DNA from: CAWGXZ01 sp963826695
Lineage (GTDB): Bacteria; Pseudomonadota; Gammaproteobacteria; Burkholderiales; Burkholderiaceae_C
Assembly (NCBI GenBank): GCA_963826695.1
Contig: CAWGXZ010000004.1
Span: 1-64,000 of the forward strand
DNA length: 64,000 nt
Direction of reading: 5' to 3'
The translations under genes were made by a program, and so were the position numbers. The notes beneath the pieces were generated by a model that was not told the DNA's origin, did not search any database, and was given only the letters and a program-made list of their open reading frames with translations. Position 1 is the stretch's first letter; every line of letters starts with the position of its first letter. Below are positions 55,183-64,000 of the stretch, piece by piece.

Positions 55183-56291
55183 GACCGATCCGCCGGAGCC
55201 TGCGCCGCCGGACGGTCAGGTCCTCATCTATCAGGACGGGGCCACGCACCTTCAGGTTCGCCTGGAGGGCCGCACCGTGTGGCTGTCGCAGCGACTGATC
55301 GCCGAGCTGTTTCAGGTGTCGGTGAAGACGGCCAACGAGCACTGGTCAACATCTACACCGAGCAGAACTCGACCCCGAGGCAACCATCCGGAGTTTCCGG
55401 ATAGTTCGGGCCGAGGGCAGCCGACAGGTCAGCCGAGCGATCGACCACTACAGCCTCGACGCCATCCTGGCTGTCGGCTACCGGGTTCGCTCCGCCCGCG
55501 GCACTGCGTTCCGTCAGTGGGCCACAGCTCGCCTGTCCGAGCTGCTGGTCAAGGGCTTCACGCTGGACGACGAGCGACTGAAGGAAGGCCGATCTGCCGA
55601 AGGTGGCTACTTCGACGAGTTACTCGAGCGCATCCGCGCCATCCGCGCCTCCGAGCGGATGTTCTATCAAAAGATCACCGACATCTACGCCACCAGCATC
55701 GACTACGACGCGACGCACCCGCTCAGCCAGACCTTTTTCGCCACTGTCCAGAACAAACTGCACTTCGCCGTCCACGGCCGCACCGCCGCCGAGATCATCA
55801 AGGGTCGTGCCGACGCGGTGAAACCCAACATGGGCCTGACCACTTGGAAGAACGCGCCGCACGGTCCCATCCGCAAAGCCGATGTTGCCGTCGCCAAGAA
55901 CTACCTGTCGCAGCCAGAGATCACCGAACTCAACCGCGTCGTGACCATGTACCTCGACTTCGCCGAGGACCAGGCCCGGCGCAAGAAGCCGATGCACATG
56001 GCCGAATGGGTGGGGCGGCTCGACGCTTTTCTGCAATTCAACGAGCGCAACGTGCTGACGCACGCAGGTACCGTATCGCACCAATTGGCCGAGGTACACG
56101 CGCATGGGCAGTTCGAGCATTTCGACGCCGAGCGTCGAAGTGTGGAGGCTGCGCAGCCGAGTAGCGATTTCGACCGAGCCGTCGAGGAAGTCAAGCGGCT
56201 AGAGGTGGGCACGACGTCGACATCGACGCCGCAACGCGAGGCGAAGAAGGCAGTACAGAAATCTCGACCGAAGCGGGAAAAGGATGTCTGA
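55172..56291 (+). pseudogene. rhuM: RhuM family protein, two frameshifts
   Basis: Begins near MRGRTDPPEPAPPDGQVLIY with RLEGRTVWLSQRLIAELFQV. Adding one base at about 55343 and one at about 55367 joins this to NIYTEQELDPEATIRSFRI, then AIDHYSLDAILAVGYRVRSA, RGTAFRQWATARLSELLVKG and the C-terminal MFYQKITDIYATSIDYDATH, which runs to the stop at 56291. The joined product fits the RhuM (virulence-associated) family, often coded in type I R-M or phage-like islands; its biochemical role is not known. Frameshifts may be errors. It follows the HsdM remnant. Confidence 0.8.
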
Positions 56292-56590
56292 GGCTGATAA
56301 ACCTCTCAGTCGAGCGTCTACGGGAATTCAGGAATGATGTCGGCCCGCACCCGTTCATTCGCACGCGCTAGAAGATTGCAACACCAGCGATACGAATTGG
56401 ACCCGCGAGCGCCAAGGCCGTGCGCGCTTTGGATGCGTCAAGCCAAGACGGACATCGTTCCATTGCACGCCACCGGTGCCGCAACTGCTGATTGGCGGAT
56501 GAGGCGCCATGCCTGAGCTGCGTCGAACGTCGTCTTACTCTCGATCGTTCAGGGAGAGCCCACCGTCGCACGGTCCCAGCGCCGACATTC
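56292..56590. other. Gene-free gap after rhuM
   Basis: About 300 bases between the convergent rhuM and metF genes. Short open frames occur, but none looks like a protein of a known family, and no hairpin with a T tract was found. Nothing can be assigned. Confidence 0.5.
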
Positions 56591-57451
56591 TCAAACGCCG
56601 CCGAGCCCCAACCTTCTGCAGATTTCCAGCGTCGCGGCGCTCTGGTTCATGGTGTAGAAGTGCAGTCCCGGCACCCCGGCGGCGCAGAGCCGGTCGCAGA
56701 GTGCGGTGATCGCGTCGAGCCCGAAGGCCTTGATCGATTCGAGGTCGTCGCCGTAGCCCTGCAGCCGCAGGCGCATCCAGCGCGGGATTTCGGCGCCGCA
56801 GGCGTCGGCGAAGCGGATGATGCCGCTGGCATTGGTGATCGGCATGATGCCGGGCACCACCGGGATGTCGGCGCCGAGCGCACGGGCGTCGTCGACGAAG
56901 CGGAAGTAGGCGTCGGCGTTGAAGAACATCTGGGTGATCGCCGAATCGGCGCCGGCGCGCACCTTGGTCACGTACGCCTGCAGGTCGGCCTGGGGCGTGC
57001 GCGCCTGCGGATGCATTTCCGGGTAGGCGCCGACCTCGATCGCGAAGCGGCGGCCGGTCTCGGTGCGAATGAACTCGACCAGGTCGCTGGCATAGCGGAA
57101 CGGGCCGAGCGATTCACCACCGCCCCAGCCGCTCGGCAGGTCGCCGCGCAGGGCGACGATGCGGCGCACGCCGGTCGACTCGAACAACTGCAGCTGCTCG
57201 CGAATCGACTCCGCGCTGGCACCGATGCACGAGAAATGCGGCGCGGCATCGAAGCCTTCGGCGACGATCTGCCGCACCGTTTCCATGGTGCCGCCCTGTG
57301 TGCTGCCGCCGGCGCCGTAGGTCACCGAGCAGAACTTCGGCGCCAGGGCGTAGAGCTGCTGGCGAACGGCCGCCAGCTTGGTTGCACCTTCGGTCGTCTT
57401 GGGCGGGAAGAATTCGAGGCTGAGCGTGAACGCAGGCGGGTTGGGGTTCAT
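56591..57451 (-). CDS. metF: Methylenetetrahydrofolate reductase
   Basis: Makes 5-methyl-THF for methionine synthesis. The 286-residue product starts MNPNPPAFTLSLEFFPPKTT with the catalytic-site SLEFFPPKT, then PKFCSVTYGAGGS, ALRGDLPSG and PEMHPQA. Its ATG overlaps the tlyA stop by four bases (ATGA), so it is read after tlyA. It is one of three methyl-cycle genes in this part of the window, with ahcY and metK. Confidence 0.95.
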   Translation of the reverse strand: MNPNPPAFTLSLEFFPPKTTEGATKLAAVRQQLYALAPKFCSVTYGAGGSTQGGTMETVRQIVAEGFDAAPHFSCIGASAESIREQLQLFESTGVRRIVALRGDLPSGWGGGESLGPFRYASDLVEFIRTETGRRFAIEVGAYPEMHPQARTPQADLQAYVTKVRAGADSAITQMFFNADAYFRFVDDARALGADIPVVPGIMPITNASGIIRFADACGAEIPRWMRLRLQGYGDDLESIKAFGLDAITALCDRLCAAGVPGLHFYTMNQSAATLEICRRLGLGGV

Positions 57452-58207
57452 GTCGAGGGCTCGGCCCAGATGAAGTATTCGATGTTGCCGTCGCCACCGG
57501 CGATCGGGCTCTTGAAGTAGCCGCGCACCTTGAACGAGCGCTCGCGGAAGGCCTGGCGGATGCGCGTTTCCACCGTCTGGTGGTGCGCCGGGTCGCGGAC
57601 GATGCCGCCCTTGCCGATCTGCGCCGGCTGCAGCTCGAACTGCGGCTTGATCAGCAACAGCAGCCTTCCGCCCGGCGCCAGATAACGCAGCAGCGTCGGA
57701 ATGACATGCGTCATCGAGATGAACGACACGTCGCCGGTGATGAAGTCGAAGCTGTGCTCGGCATGGCGCTCGGCGAAGCTGCTGCCGGCGACATCGCGCG
57801 CGTTGACGCCTTCGTGGGCGTCGACCCGTGCGTCCGCAGCCAGCCGCGGATGCAGCTGACCATGGCCGACGTCGATGCCGGCAACCCGCGCCGCACCGAG
57901 CTGCAGCAGCGCGTCGGTGAAGCCGCCCGTGCCCTGGCCGACGTCCAGGCACGCCAGCCCGGTCGACATCGATGCCGCAGTGCGCCAGCGCGCCTTCGAG
58001 CTTCAGCCCGCCGCGCGAGACATAGCGCAACTCGGCGTCGTCGGTGACTTCGATCTGCGCATCGTCGGGCAGCTCCTCGCCGGCCTTGCGCGGCAGCGCC
58101 CAGCCGCGCGGCCCCATCCAGCGCACGGCGCCGCGCTCGATCAGCCGCTGCGCAGCCGATCGCGTCGGCGCCAGGCCGCGGGCGAGAACCAGTTGGTCGG
58201 CGCGCAT
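57448..58207 (-). pseudogene. tlyA: TlyA family rRNA methyltransferase/hemolysin A-like, one-base frameshift
   Basis: The first part (from ATG 58207) is an S4 RNA-binding domain (MRADQLVLARGLAPTRSAAQ, RLIERGAVRWMGPRGW) followed by YVSRGGLKLEGALAHCGIDV. Near 57965 one extra base shifts the frame, and the methyltransferase domain continues as GLACLDVGQGTGGFTDALLQ to FDFITGDVSFISM and AGGDGNIEYFIWAEPST, ending at 57448. TlyA-type enzymes methylate cytidines of ribosomal RNA. Both halves are well preserved, so an assembly indel is likely. About 252 residues when joined. Confidence 0.88.
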
Positions 58208-58247
58208 CAGGCGTGGCGACCCGCAGCAGGCATCGAAGCGGTCGTCG

Positions 58248-58691
58248 TCATTCGAGCGCGCCCAGATGCTCGGTGGCGGCCACGCCCAGCCGACGGTCGA
58301 ACGTTGCGAGAGGCGCCTTCAGCTCGGCGGCCAGCCACAGGTACGAAGCGTCGTAAGCAGAGAGTTGGTAGCGATCGGCAAGGTCGAAGATGCATGGCAG
58401 GTCAACTTGGTGCAGCTCGATCGGCAGCTCCCGATAGAGCGAAACGCCATCCCGTGCGATGTCGATGCGACCTTGTCGCGACTTTTTGACGGCGACGCTC
58501 ACGATTTCGAAGTCGAGCAGTGCCGGCGCATGCAGCGCTTTGCCCATCACGCGGTTTTCGGCATCAGCCCGGCCCGGCTCCTGGAACAGCATCGCGGCAA
58601 GAAGGCTGCAGTCGACCACAAGGGGTGGCGTAACAAGGTAGGTGGCGGGCGGCTCTGCAACATAGAGCTTGCGAGGCGTTTCAGCGACCAT
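58248..58691 (-). CDS. vapC: PIN domain toxin (VapC-type)
   Basis: The 147-residue product has the PIN-domain acidic residues: Asp in PLVVDCSLLAAMLFQEPG, Glu in PALLDFEIVSV, and Asp pairs in LSAYDASYLWLAAELKAPLA and TFDRRLG. Such toxins are ribonucleases that cut RNA. It overlaps its antitoxin by 11 bases, on the minus strand. Both partners look complete. Confidence 0.88.
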   Translation of the reverse strand: MVAETPRKLYVAEPPATYLVTPPLVVDCSLLAAMLFQEPGRADAENRVMGKALHAPALLDFEIVSVAVKKSRQGRIDIARDGVSLYRELPIELHQVDLPCIFDLADRYQLSAYDASYLWLAAELKAPLATFDRRLGVAATEHLGALE

Positions 58692-58995
58692 CCCTCAACT
58701 CGCGCACGATGTCGACCGCCAGCGGTGCATCGATGATCGGCTGCGGATACTTCGCCCGCAACTCGGCTGCAATCTGCTCGATCGTCTTGGTACCGCGCCG
58801 CACCACCGAACCGGTGCCTCGAGCGGTGCTCGTCCTGCGGAATTCGGGGGCCGTCGCATCGAGCGGTTCCTCGGCGGCCTTCTGAACCAGCGCCATCAAC
58901 TCGCCTTGCAGCGAGCGATGGTTGCGCTCGGCCCGTGCGCGCAACCGCTCGGCCCATTCATCCGGCACGCCTTTGATCGAAAGATTGACGCTCAT
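58681..58995 (-). CDS. vapB: FitA/VapB-type antitoxin
   Basis: The 104-residue product begins MSVNLSIKGVPDEWAERLRA, a ribbon-helix-helix DNA-binding domain typical of FitA-like antitoxins (strand-helix-helix with NHRSLQGELMALVQKAAEE), and its C-terminal part (IEQIAAELRAKYPQPIIDAP) would bind the toxin. An AGGAG ribosome binding site lies six bases before the ATG. A 29-base palindrome directly upstream is its likely operator. Confidence 0.87.
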   Translation of the reverse strand: MSVNLSIKGVPDEWAERLRARAERNHRSLQGELMALVQKAAEEPLDATAPEFRRTSTARGTGSVVRRGTKTIEQIAAELRAKYPQPIIDAPLAVDIVRELRDGR

Positions 58996-59007
58996 GACCG
59001 GCTCCTG

Positions 59008-59036
59008 CGATATGGCTCCATTATGGAGCCATATCG
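59008..59036 (-). promoter_or_regulatory. Palindromic operator of the VapBC-type module
   Basis: CGATATGGCTCCA, three spacer bases and TGGAGCCATATCG form a perfect 13+3+13 inverted repeat, 12 bases before the antitoxin ATG. On the minus strand it contains CATAAT, a possible -10 element. Ribbon-helix-helix antitoxins repress their own operon through such sites. Confidence 0.75.
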
Positions 59037-59049
59037 GCGCCTCGGCTTG

Positions 59050-60480
<1,431 letters not shown>

Positions 60481-60557
60481 CTCGGAGGTTCCTGGAGTGG
60501 AACCCGCACGGCGACGCTGCAGGGAGGCTGAACACTCACCCACGACGAGTCGTCATG

Positions 60558-60630
60558 CGGGTGAGCGCGGTTGCAATGAAGGGATTCCGAGCCTGGGACA
60601 CCGTCGGTGCCTTGCAACGCTCCTCGGAAA
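60558..60630 (-). ncRNA. SAH riboswitch (ahcY leader)
   Basis: Read on the minus strand, CCGAGGAGCGTTGCAA, then CAGGCTCGG and later TTGCAACCGCGCTCAC match the conserved cores of the S-adenosylhomocysteine riboswitch, in order and spacing. GGAGCG pairs with CGCTC to close the structure (P1), and CCGAG pairs with CTCGG. It lies about 80 bases before ahcY, the usual target in betaproteobacteria; SAH binding is expected to turn the gene on. Confidence 0.88.
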
Positions 60631-60743
60631 ACAGGGGCGGATTCTAAGCGCGGCCCAAAGCCCTGACGGAATGGCCTGCGTTCGGATCCACTGTGCGATG
60701 CTCGGTTGATCCGCGCCATCGCTGTCCCGAACCCGTCCGCCAA

Positions 60744-61577
60744 ATGCGTGTCCCGCCACCTGCCTGGTCGACGCTCGCCGGCCCCTGCCTCGACGGCGTC
60801 GTCGGCATCCTGACCGATATCGACGACACGCTGACCCGCGACGGCCGGATCGAGCCCGAAGCCCGGGCTGCCCTGGAGGCGCTGCATGCGGCGCGGCTGC
60901 CGGTGTTCGCGATCACCGGCCGGCCGATGGGTTGGAGCGAACCGTTCGCCCGCGACTGGCCGCTCGAGGCCATCGTTGCAGAAAACGGTGCCGTGGCGCT
61001 GTTCAGGCAGGCTGGCCGGCTGCAAGTGGAATACGTCCAGGACGCGGCGACGCGCGAGCACAACGCGCAGCGGCTTCGCGAGGTGCTCGAACGCATCGAG
61101 CGCCAGGTCGCCGGCGCCTGCCGGGCCCGCGACAGCGCCGGCCGGGTGACCGACATCGCGATCGACCACAGCGAGTTCGTGCGCCTGCCGGCCGAGCGCA
61201 TCGCCGAGGTGCTGGCCATCATGCAGGCGGCGGGAATGACCGCGACCGTCAGCTCGATCCATGTCAACGGCTGGTTCGGCGAGCACACCAAGCTGACGGG
61301 TGCCGACTGGATCGTGCGGCGACGGCTCGGTCGCGAACTGGCCTGCGAGCGCGAACGCTGGATCTTCGTCGGCGACTCGCCGAACGATCAGGCGATGTTC
61401 GGCGCCTTTCCACTGAGCGTCGGCGTCGCCAACATCCGCGACTTTTCCGACCGGCTGCGCGTCTGGCCGGGCTGGATCACCGCAGGCGAGCGCGGCAAGG
61501 GCTTTGCCGAGGTGGCCGCAGCCGTGCTGTCACGGCACAGCACGTCGGCCGGCATGCAGGCTCCCCGGCTGCGCTGA
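60744..61577 (+). CDS. HAD-IIB family hydrolase
   Basis: The 277-residue product has the HAD motif I ILTDIDDTLT near residue 22-31 (nucleophile Asp), motif II at VFAITGRPMGWSEP, and motif IV IFVGDSPNDQAMFGAFPLSV. The cap domain layout fits HAD-IIB (Cof/mannosyl-3-phosphoglycerate or trehalose phosphatase-like). Substrate unknown. The frame is open to 60693; the ATG at 60744 (MRVPPPAWSTLAGP) is the likely start. It is divergent from ahcY and its leader. Confidence 0.85.
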   Translation: MRVPPPAWSTLAGPCLDGVVGILTDIDDTLTRDGRIEPEARAALEALHAARLPVFAITGRPMGWSEPFARDWPLEAIVAENGAVALFRQAGRLQVEYVQDAATREHNAQRLREVLERIERQVAGACRARDSAGRVTDIAIDHSEFVRLPAERIAEVLAIMQAAGMTATVSSIHVNGWFGEHTKLTGADWIVRRRLGRELACERERWIFVGDSPNDQAMFGAFPLSVGVANIRDFSDRLRVWPGWITAGERGKGFAEVAAAVLSRHSTSAGMQAPRLR

Positions 61578-61678
61578 GCCGGCCGACGGCGGGGCGAGCG
61601 AAGGACTCACCGCCAGCGCAGGTCGACCCGCCACCCGGCGCGCCGGGTGGCCTCGCGCACAGGCCGTCAACCAACCCC

Positions 61679-62521
61679 TCAGCCGACGACCGTCAGTAGC
61701 GGGCTCATGCTGACCATGGTCGCCGGGCCGAAGATGGTGGCGAAGGCCACATCCTTGGCATCGCGGCCGACGGCGATGCGGATGAGTTCGTCGACCGGCG
61801 ACATCCGGGTCGCATCGAACATCATCCAGCGGCCGCCGACATACGCCTCGAACACCGCATGGAAGTCGGGTGGCGGCGCTTCGAAGCGCGCGTAGCCGAC
61901 GACCAGCCGCGCCGGTATGTTCAGCGCCCGGCAGAAGGCGACGGCGAGATGGGCGAAATCCCGGCAGACGCCGGCGCGTTGCAGGAGGACGTCGCAAGCG
62001 GTCGTGACCGCCGTCGACGAGCCGAGCTGGTAGGCGATGTTCTCGTGGATCCAGGCGGTGATGGCCTCGACACGGGCATAGCCGGGTTCGGTGCCGCCGA
62101 ACATCTGCAGCGCGGTGCGGCCGAGCAGGTCGGACTCGCAGTAGCGCGTCGGCATCAGGTTGTGCATGACCTCGTCGGGCAGCTCGGCGATCGGCGTCTG
62201 CGGCGCTGCCCGGTCGACAGGCTCGGGCGTGCGCTCGACCGTGGCCCGGTAGCGCAGCGACAGCTTCCCGGCCGGCGCCTGCAGCCGCAGGAAGCGGTGC
62301 TGCACGCCGGGGTCGATGTAGATGCGGGACGCGACCGGCGGGTCGAGCTCGAGCGATTCGGACAGCACCCGCTGGTCGAGCCCGTCGAGGGCGTGAATCT
62401 GGAACTGGAAATCGGTTGTCGCCGCCAGCTGGTATTCGAGCAGGCAGTCGATCTCGCAGCGTCTCGCAGCCGGCGCGGCGCCGTTGCTGCTGAGGGGTGT
62501 TTCGAGGAGGGCACTTTCCAT
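61679..62521 (-). CDS. Transglutaminase-like domain protein
   Basis: The 280-residue product has an N-terminal transglutaminase-associated beta region (about 18-100) and the catalytic domain with Cys in QRAGVCRDFAHLAVAFCRAL, His in PPPDFHAVFEAYVGGRW and Asp in WMMFDATR. Bacterial members are often cysteine proteases rather than crosslinkers; which applies is not shown. No secretion signal is seen. It is convergent with the HAD gene. Confidence 0.9.
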   Translation of the reverse strand: MESALLETPLSSNGAAPAARRCEIDCLLEYQLAATTDFQFQIHALDGLDQRVLSESLELDPPVASRIYIDPGVQHRFLRLQAPAGKLSLRYRATVERTPEPVDRAAPQTPIAELPDEVMHNLMPTRYCESDLLGRTALQMFGGTEPGYARVEAITAWIHENIAYQLGSSTAVTTACDVLLQRAGVCRDFAHLAVAFCRALNIPARLVVGYARFEAPPPDFHAVFEAYVGGRWMMFDATRMSPVDELIRIAVGRDAKDVAFATIFGPATMVSMSPLLTVVG

Positions 62522-62639
62522 GAGGTTTTAGGCATTCCGACGGTGGGGTCGCGGCATGCAACCTTTATGCCTCGGCTCGCCCCGACGAGGCGACTGCCGA
62601 AGCGGCACGGCGGCCGCCGCGGCTGCCGCTCGTGAAGGT

Positions 62640-63818
62640 TTACAGGCCTGCGGCCTGGCGCAGCAGCTGCACCTTGTCCGTGCGCTCCCAGGTGAACTCG
62701 GGCTCGTCGCGGCCGAAATGGCCGTAGGCGGCGGTCTTCTGGTAGATCGGCCGCAGCAGGTCGAGCATCTGGATGATGCCCTTCGGCCGCAGGTCGAAAT
62801 GTTCCTGCACCAGTGCGGCCAGCTGCTCGTCCGGCATGACGCCGGTGCCTTCGGTGTAGACGGTGACGTTCATCGGTCGGGCCACGCCGATGGCGTATGC
62901 GACCTGGATCTGGCACTGCCGCGCCAGGCCGGCGGCGACGATGTTCTTGGCGACGTAGCGCGCGGCGTAGGCAGCCGAGCGGTCGACCTTGGTCGGGTCC
63001 TTGCCGCTGAACGCACCGCCGCCGTGCGGGCAGGCACCGCCGTAGGTGTCGACGATGATCTTGCGGCCAGTGAGGCCGCAGTCGCCCTGCGGACCGCCGG
63101 TGACGAAGCGGCCCGTGGGGTTGACCAGGTACTTGGTGTCCTTCAGCCACTCGGCAGGCAGGACGGCCTTGATGATGTCCTCGACCACCGCTTCGACGAA
63201 GGCCTTGCTCATGTGCTTGCCGTCGCTCATCTCGGGCGCATGCTGGCTCGACAGCACGACCGTATCGACCGAGTGCGGCTTGCCGTCGACGTAGCGCATC
63301 GTCACCTGGCTCTTGGCGTCGGGGCGCAGGTACGGCATGCGGCCGTCCTTGCGCAGCTGCGCCTGGCGCTCGACCAGCCGGTGCGCGTAGTAGATCGGCG
63401 CCGGCATCAGCTCGGGCGTTTCGTCGCAGGCGTAGCCGAACATCAGGCCCTGGTCGCCGGCGCCGGTGTTCAGGTGGTCGTCGCTCGCATGGTCGACGCC
63501 CTGGGCGATGTCGTTGCTCTGCTTGTCGTAGGCGACGAGCACGGCGCAGCCCTTGTAGTCGATGCCGTACTCGGTGTTGTCGTAGCCGATGCGCTTGATC
63601 GTGTCGCGTGCGACCTGGATGTAGTCGACGTGCGCGTTGGTCGTGATCTCGCCGGCCAGCACCACCAGGCCGGTGTTGCAGAGGGTTTCGGCGGCGACCC
63701 GGGAGCGCGGGTCCTGCTCGTAGATCGCGTCGAGAATCGCGTCCGAGATCTGGTCGGCCACCTTGTCGGGATGGCCCTCGGAGACGGATTCGGAAGTGAA
63801 GAGAAAGTCGTTCGCCAT
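62640..63818 (-). CDS. metK: S-adenosylmethionine synthetase
   Basis: Makes SAM from methionine and ATP. The 392-residue product starts MANDFLFTSESVSEGHPDKV and carries the catalytic GAGDQGLMFGYA and GGGAFSGKDPTKVDRSAAY. Full length. It completes the methyl cycle with ahcY and metF nearby. A long leader of about 160 bases separates it from a strong -10 box. Confidence 0.97.
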   Translation of the reverse strand: MANDFLFTSESVSEGHPDKVADQISDAILDAIYEQDPRSRVAAETLCNTGLVVLAGEITTNAHVDYIQVARDTIKRIGYDNTEYGIDYKGCAVLVAYDKQSNDIAQGVDHASDDHLNTGAGDQGLMFGYACDETPELMPAPIYYAHRLVERQAQLRKDGRMPYLRPDAKSQVTMRYVDGKPHSVDTVVLSSQHAPEMSDGKHMSKAFVEAVVEDIIKAVLPAEWLKDTKYLVNPTGRFVTGGPQGDCGLTGRKIIVDTYGGACPHGGGAFSGKDPTKVDRSAAYAARYVAKNIVAAGLARQCQIQVAYAIGVARPMNVTVYTEGTGVMPDEQLAALVQEHFDLRPKGIIQMLDLLRPIYQKTAAYGHFGRDEPEFTWERTDKVQLLRQAAGL

Positions 63819-63847
63819 GGATGTTCCTGCGTGATCGGGTGGGCGTT

Positions 63848-63872
63848 GCCGACCTGATCAGGGCACCTCGGC
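63848..63872 (-). promoter_or_regulatory. Leader hairpin before metK
   Basis: GCCGA (63848-63852) pairs with TCGGC (63868-63872), with an inner CCTGATCAGG palindrome. It lies 30 bases upstream of the metK ATG in the transcript leader. No known SAM riboswitch class matches, so the role is open. Confidence 0.35.
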
Positions 63873-63987
63873 GAACGCTTTAGCAGAATTTGTAGAGACA
63901 CAGCCTGCGCTGCGCCCCGGCAACCGCTGTCTCGAAGACAACCGCTGCATCGCCCTGCAAGTAGTTCAGTAACTCGGCGATGGCTTC

Positions 63988-63993
63988 ATTATA
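63988..63993 (-). promoter_or_regulatory. Probable -10 box of the metK promoter
   Basis: On the minus strand the sequence is a perfect TATAAT, about 170 bases upstream of the metK ATG. The matching -35 element would lie just beyond the window edge, so it cannot be confirmed. Confidence 0.5.
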
Positions 63994-64000
63994 GGAAGCA

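Noticed and set aside
62556..63857. Long plus-strand frame (433 codons) opposite metK
   Set aside because: It is the mirror of the highly conserved metK gene in GC-rich DNA; its protein has no family pattern and no ribosome binding site.
63819..64000. SAM riboswitch in the metK leader
   Set aside because: The leader has a hairpin and a strong -10 box but lacks the conserved cores of the SAM-I, SAM-II or SAM/SAH classes that I can recognise.

Overview
The window is about 64 kb of a high-GC (roughly two thirds G+C by eye) betaproteobacterial chromosome, most likely Burkholderiales. The evidence is the betaproteobacterial-type 5S rRNA, the yajC-secD-secF, smg-dprA-LysM-def-fmt, pgk-pyk-fba-purC-purE-purK-Sua5, tsaB-rimI-udg and cca/GST/NDUFA9-like/slt/5-FCL gene orders, and an SAH riboswitch in front of ahcY. 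No genus can be named from the sequence alone.

Layout. 1-11.7 kb: end of an rRNA operon, the Sec auxiliary complex, a DUF1631 protein, smg, dprA, a LysM protein, def and fmt (protein N-terminal formyl processing) and an azlCD amino-acid exporter. 11.7-22 kb: glycolysis (pgk, pyk, fba, glk), two carriers, purC and a CoA-transferase/citrate-synthase-like lyase pair. 22.0-22.55 kb: a gene-free, ~500-bp imperfect palindrome made of two inverted copies of a repeat. 22.6-37.4 kb: binding protein, thioredoxin-TPR protein, purE, purK, Sua5, an SGNH lipoprotein, SemiSWEET, PBP4, tsaB-rimI-udg, glmU, two lipoproteins, ttcA, folB and a FolM-like reductase. 37.4-40.4 kb: a shattered VCBS/type-I-secreted adhesin. 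40.8-41.9 kb: a MidA-type methyltransferase. 42.0-45.8 kb: an AT-richer island that looks like an integron gene-cassette array without an integrase (attC-like sites, a SEFIR-domain defence-type protein, two orphan genes, an IS110 remnant, a RelE/ParE-type toxin-antitoxin pair). 45.8-54.9 kb: small enzymes, a broken BrnT/BrnA module, cca, GST, NDUFA9-like protein, lytic transglycosylase, 5-FCL, sirtuin. 55-56.3 kb: restriction-modification debris (hsdM start, rhuM). 56.6-64 kb: the methyl cycle (metF, ahcY with SAH riboswitch, metK) with tlyA, a VapBC-type module, a HAD phosphatase and a transglutaminase-like protein.

A recurring feature is single-base frameshifts in otherwise well-conserved genes (DMT transporter, purK, rimI, a DUF6279 lipoprotein, midA, tlyA) plus several in accessory genes. 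In each case both halves keep family-typical sequence, so indel errors in the assembly are at least as likely as real gene loss; purK and tlyA in particular should be rechecked before being called pseudogenes.

The most interesting part is the 42.0-45.8 kb cassette array: a SEFIR/TIR-like gene lies exactly between two attC-like sites, and a shared repeat next to the toxin-antitoxin pair suggests that this pair was also a cassette.
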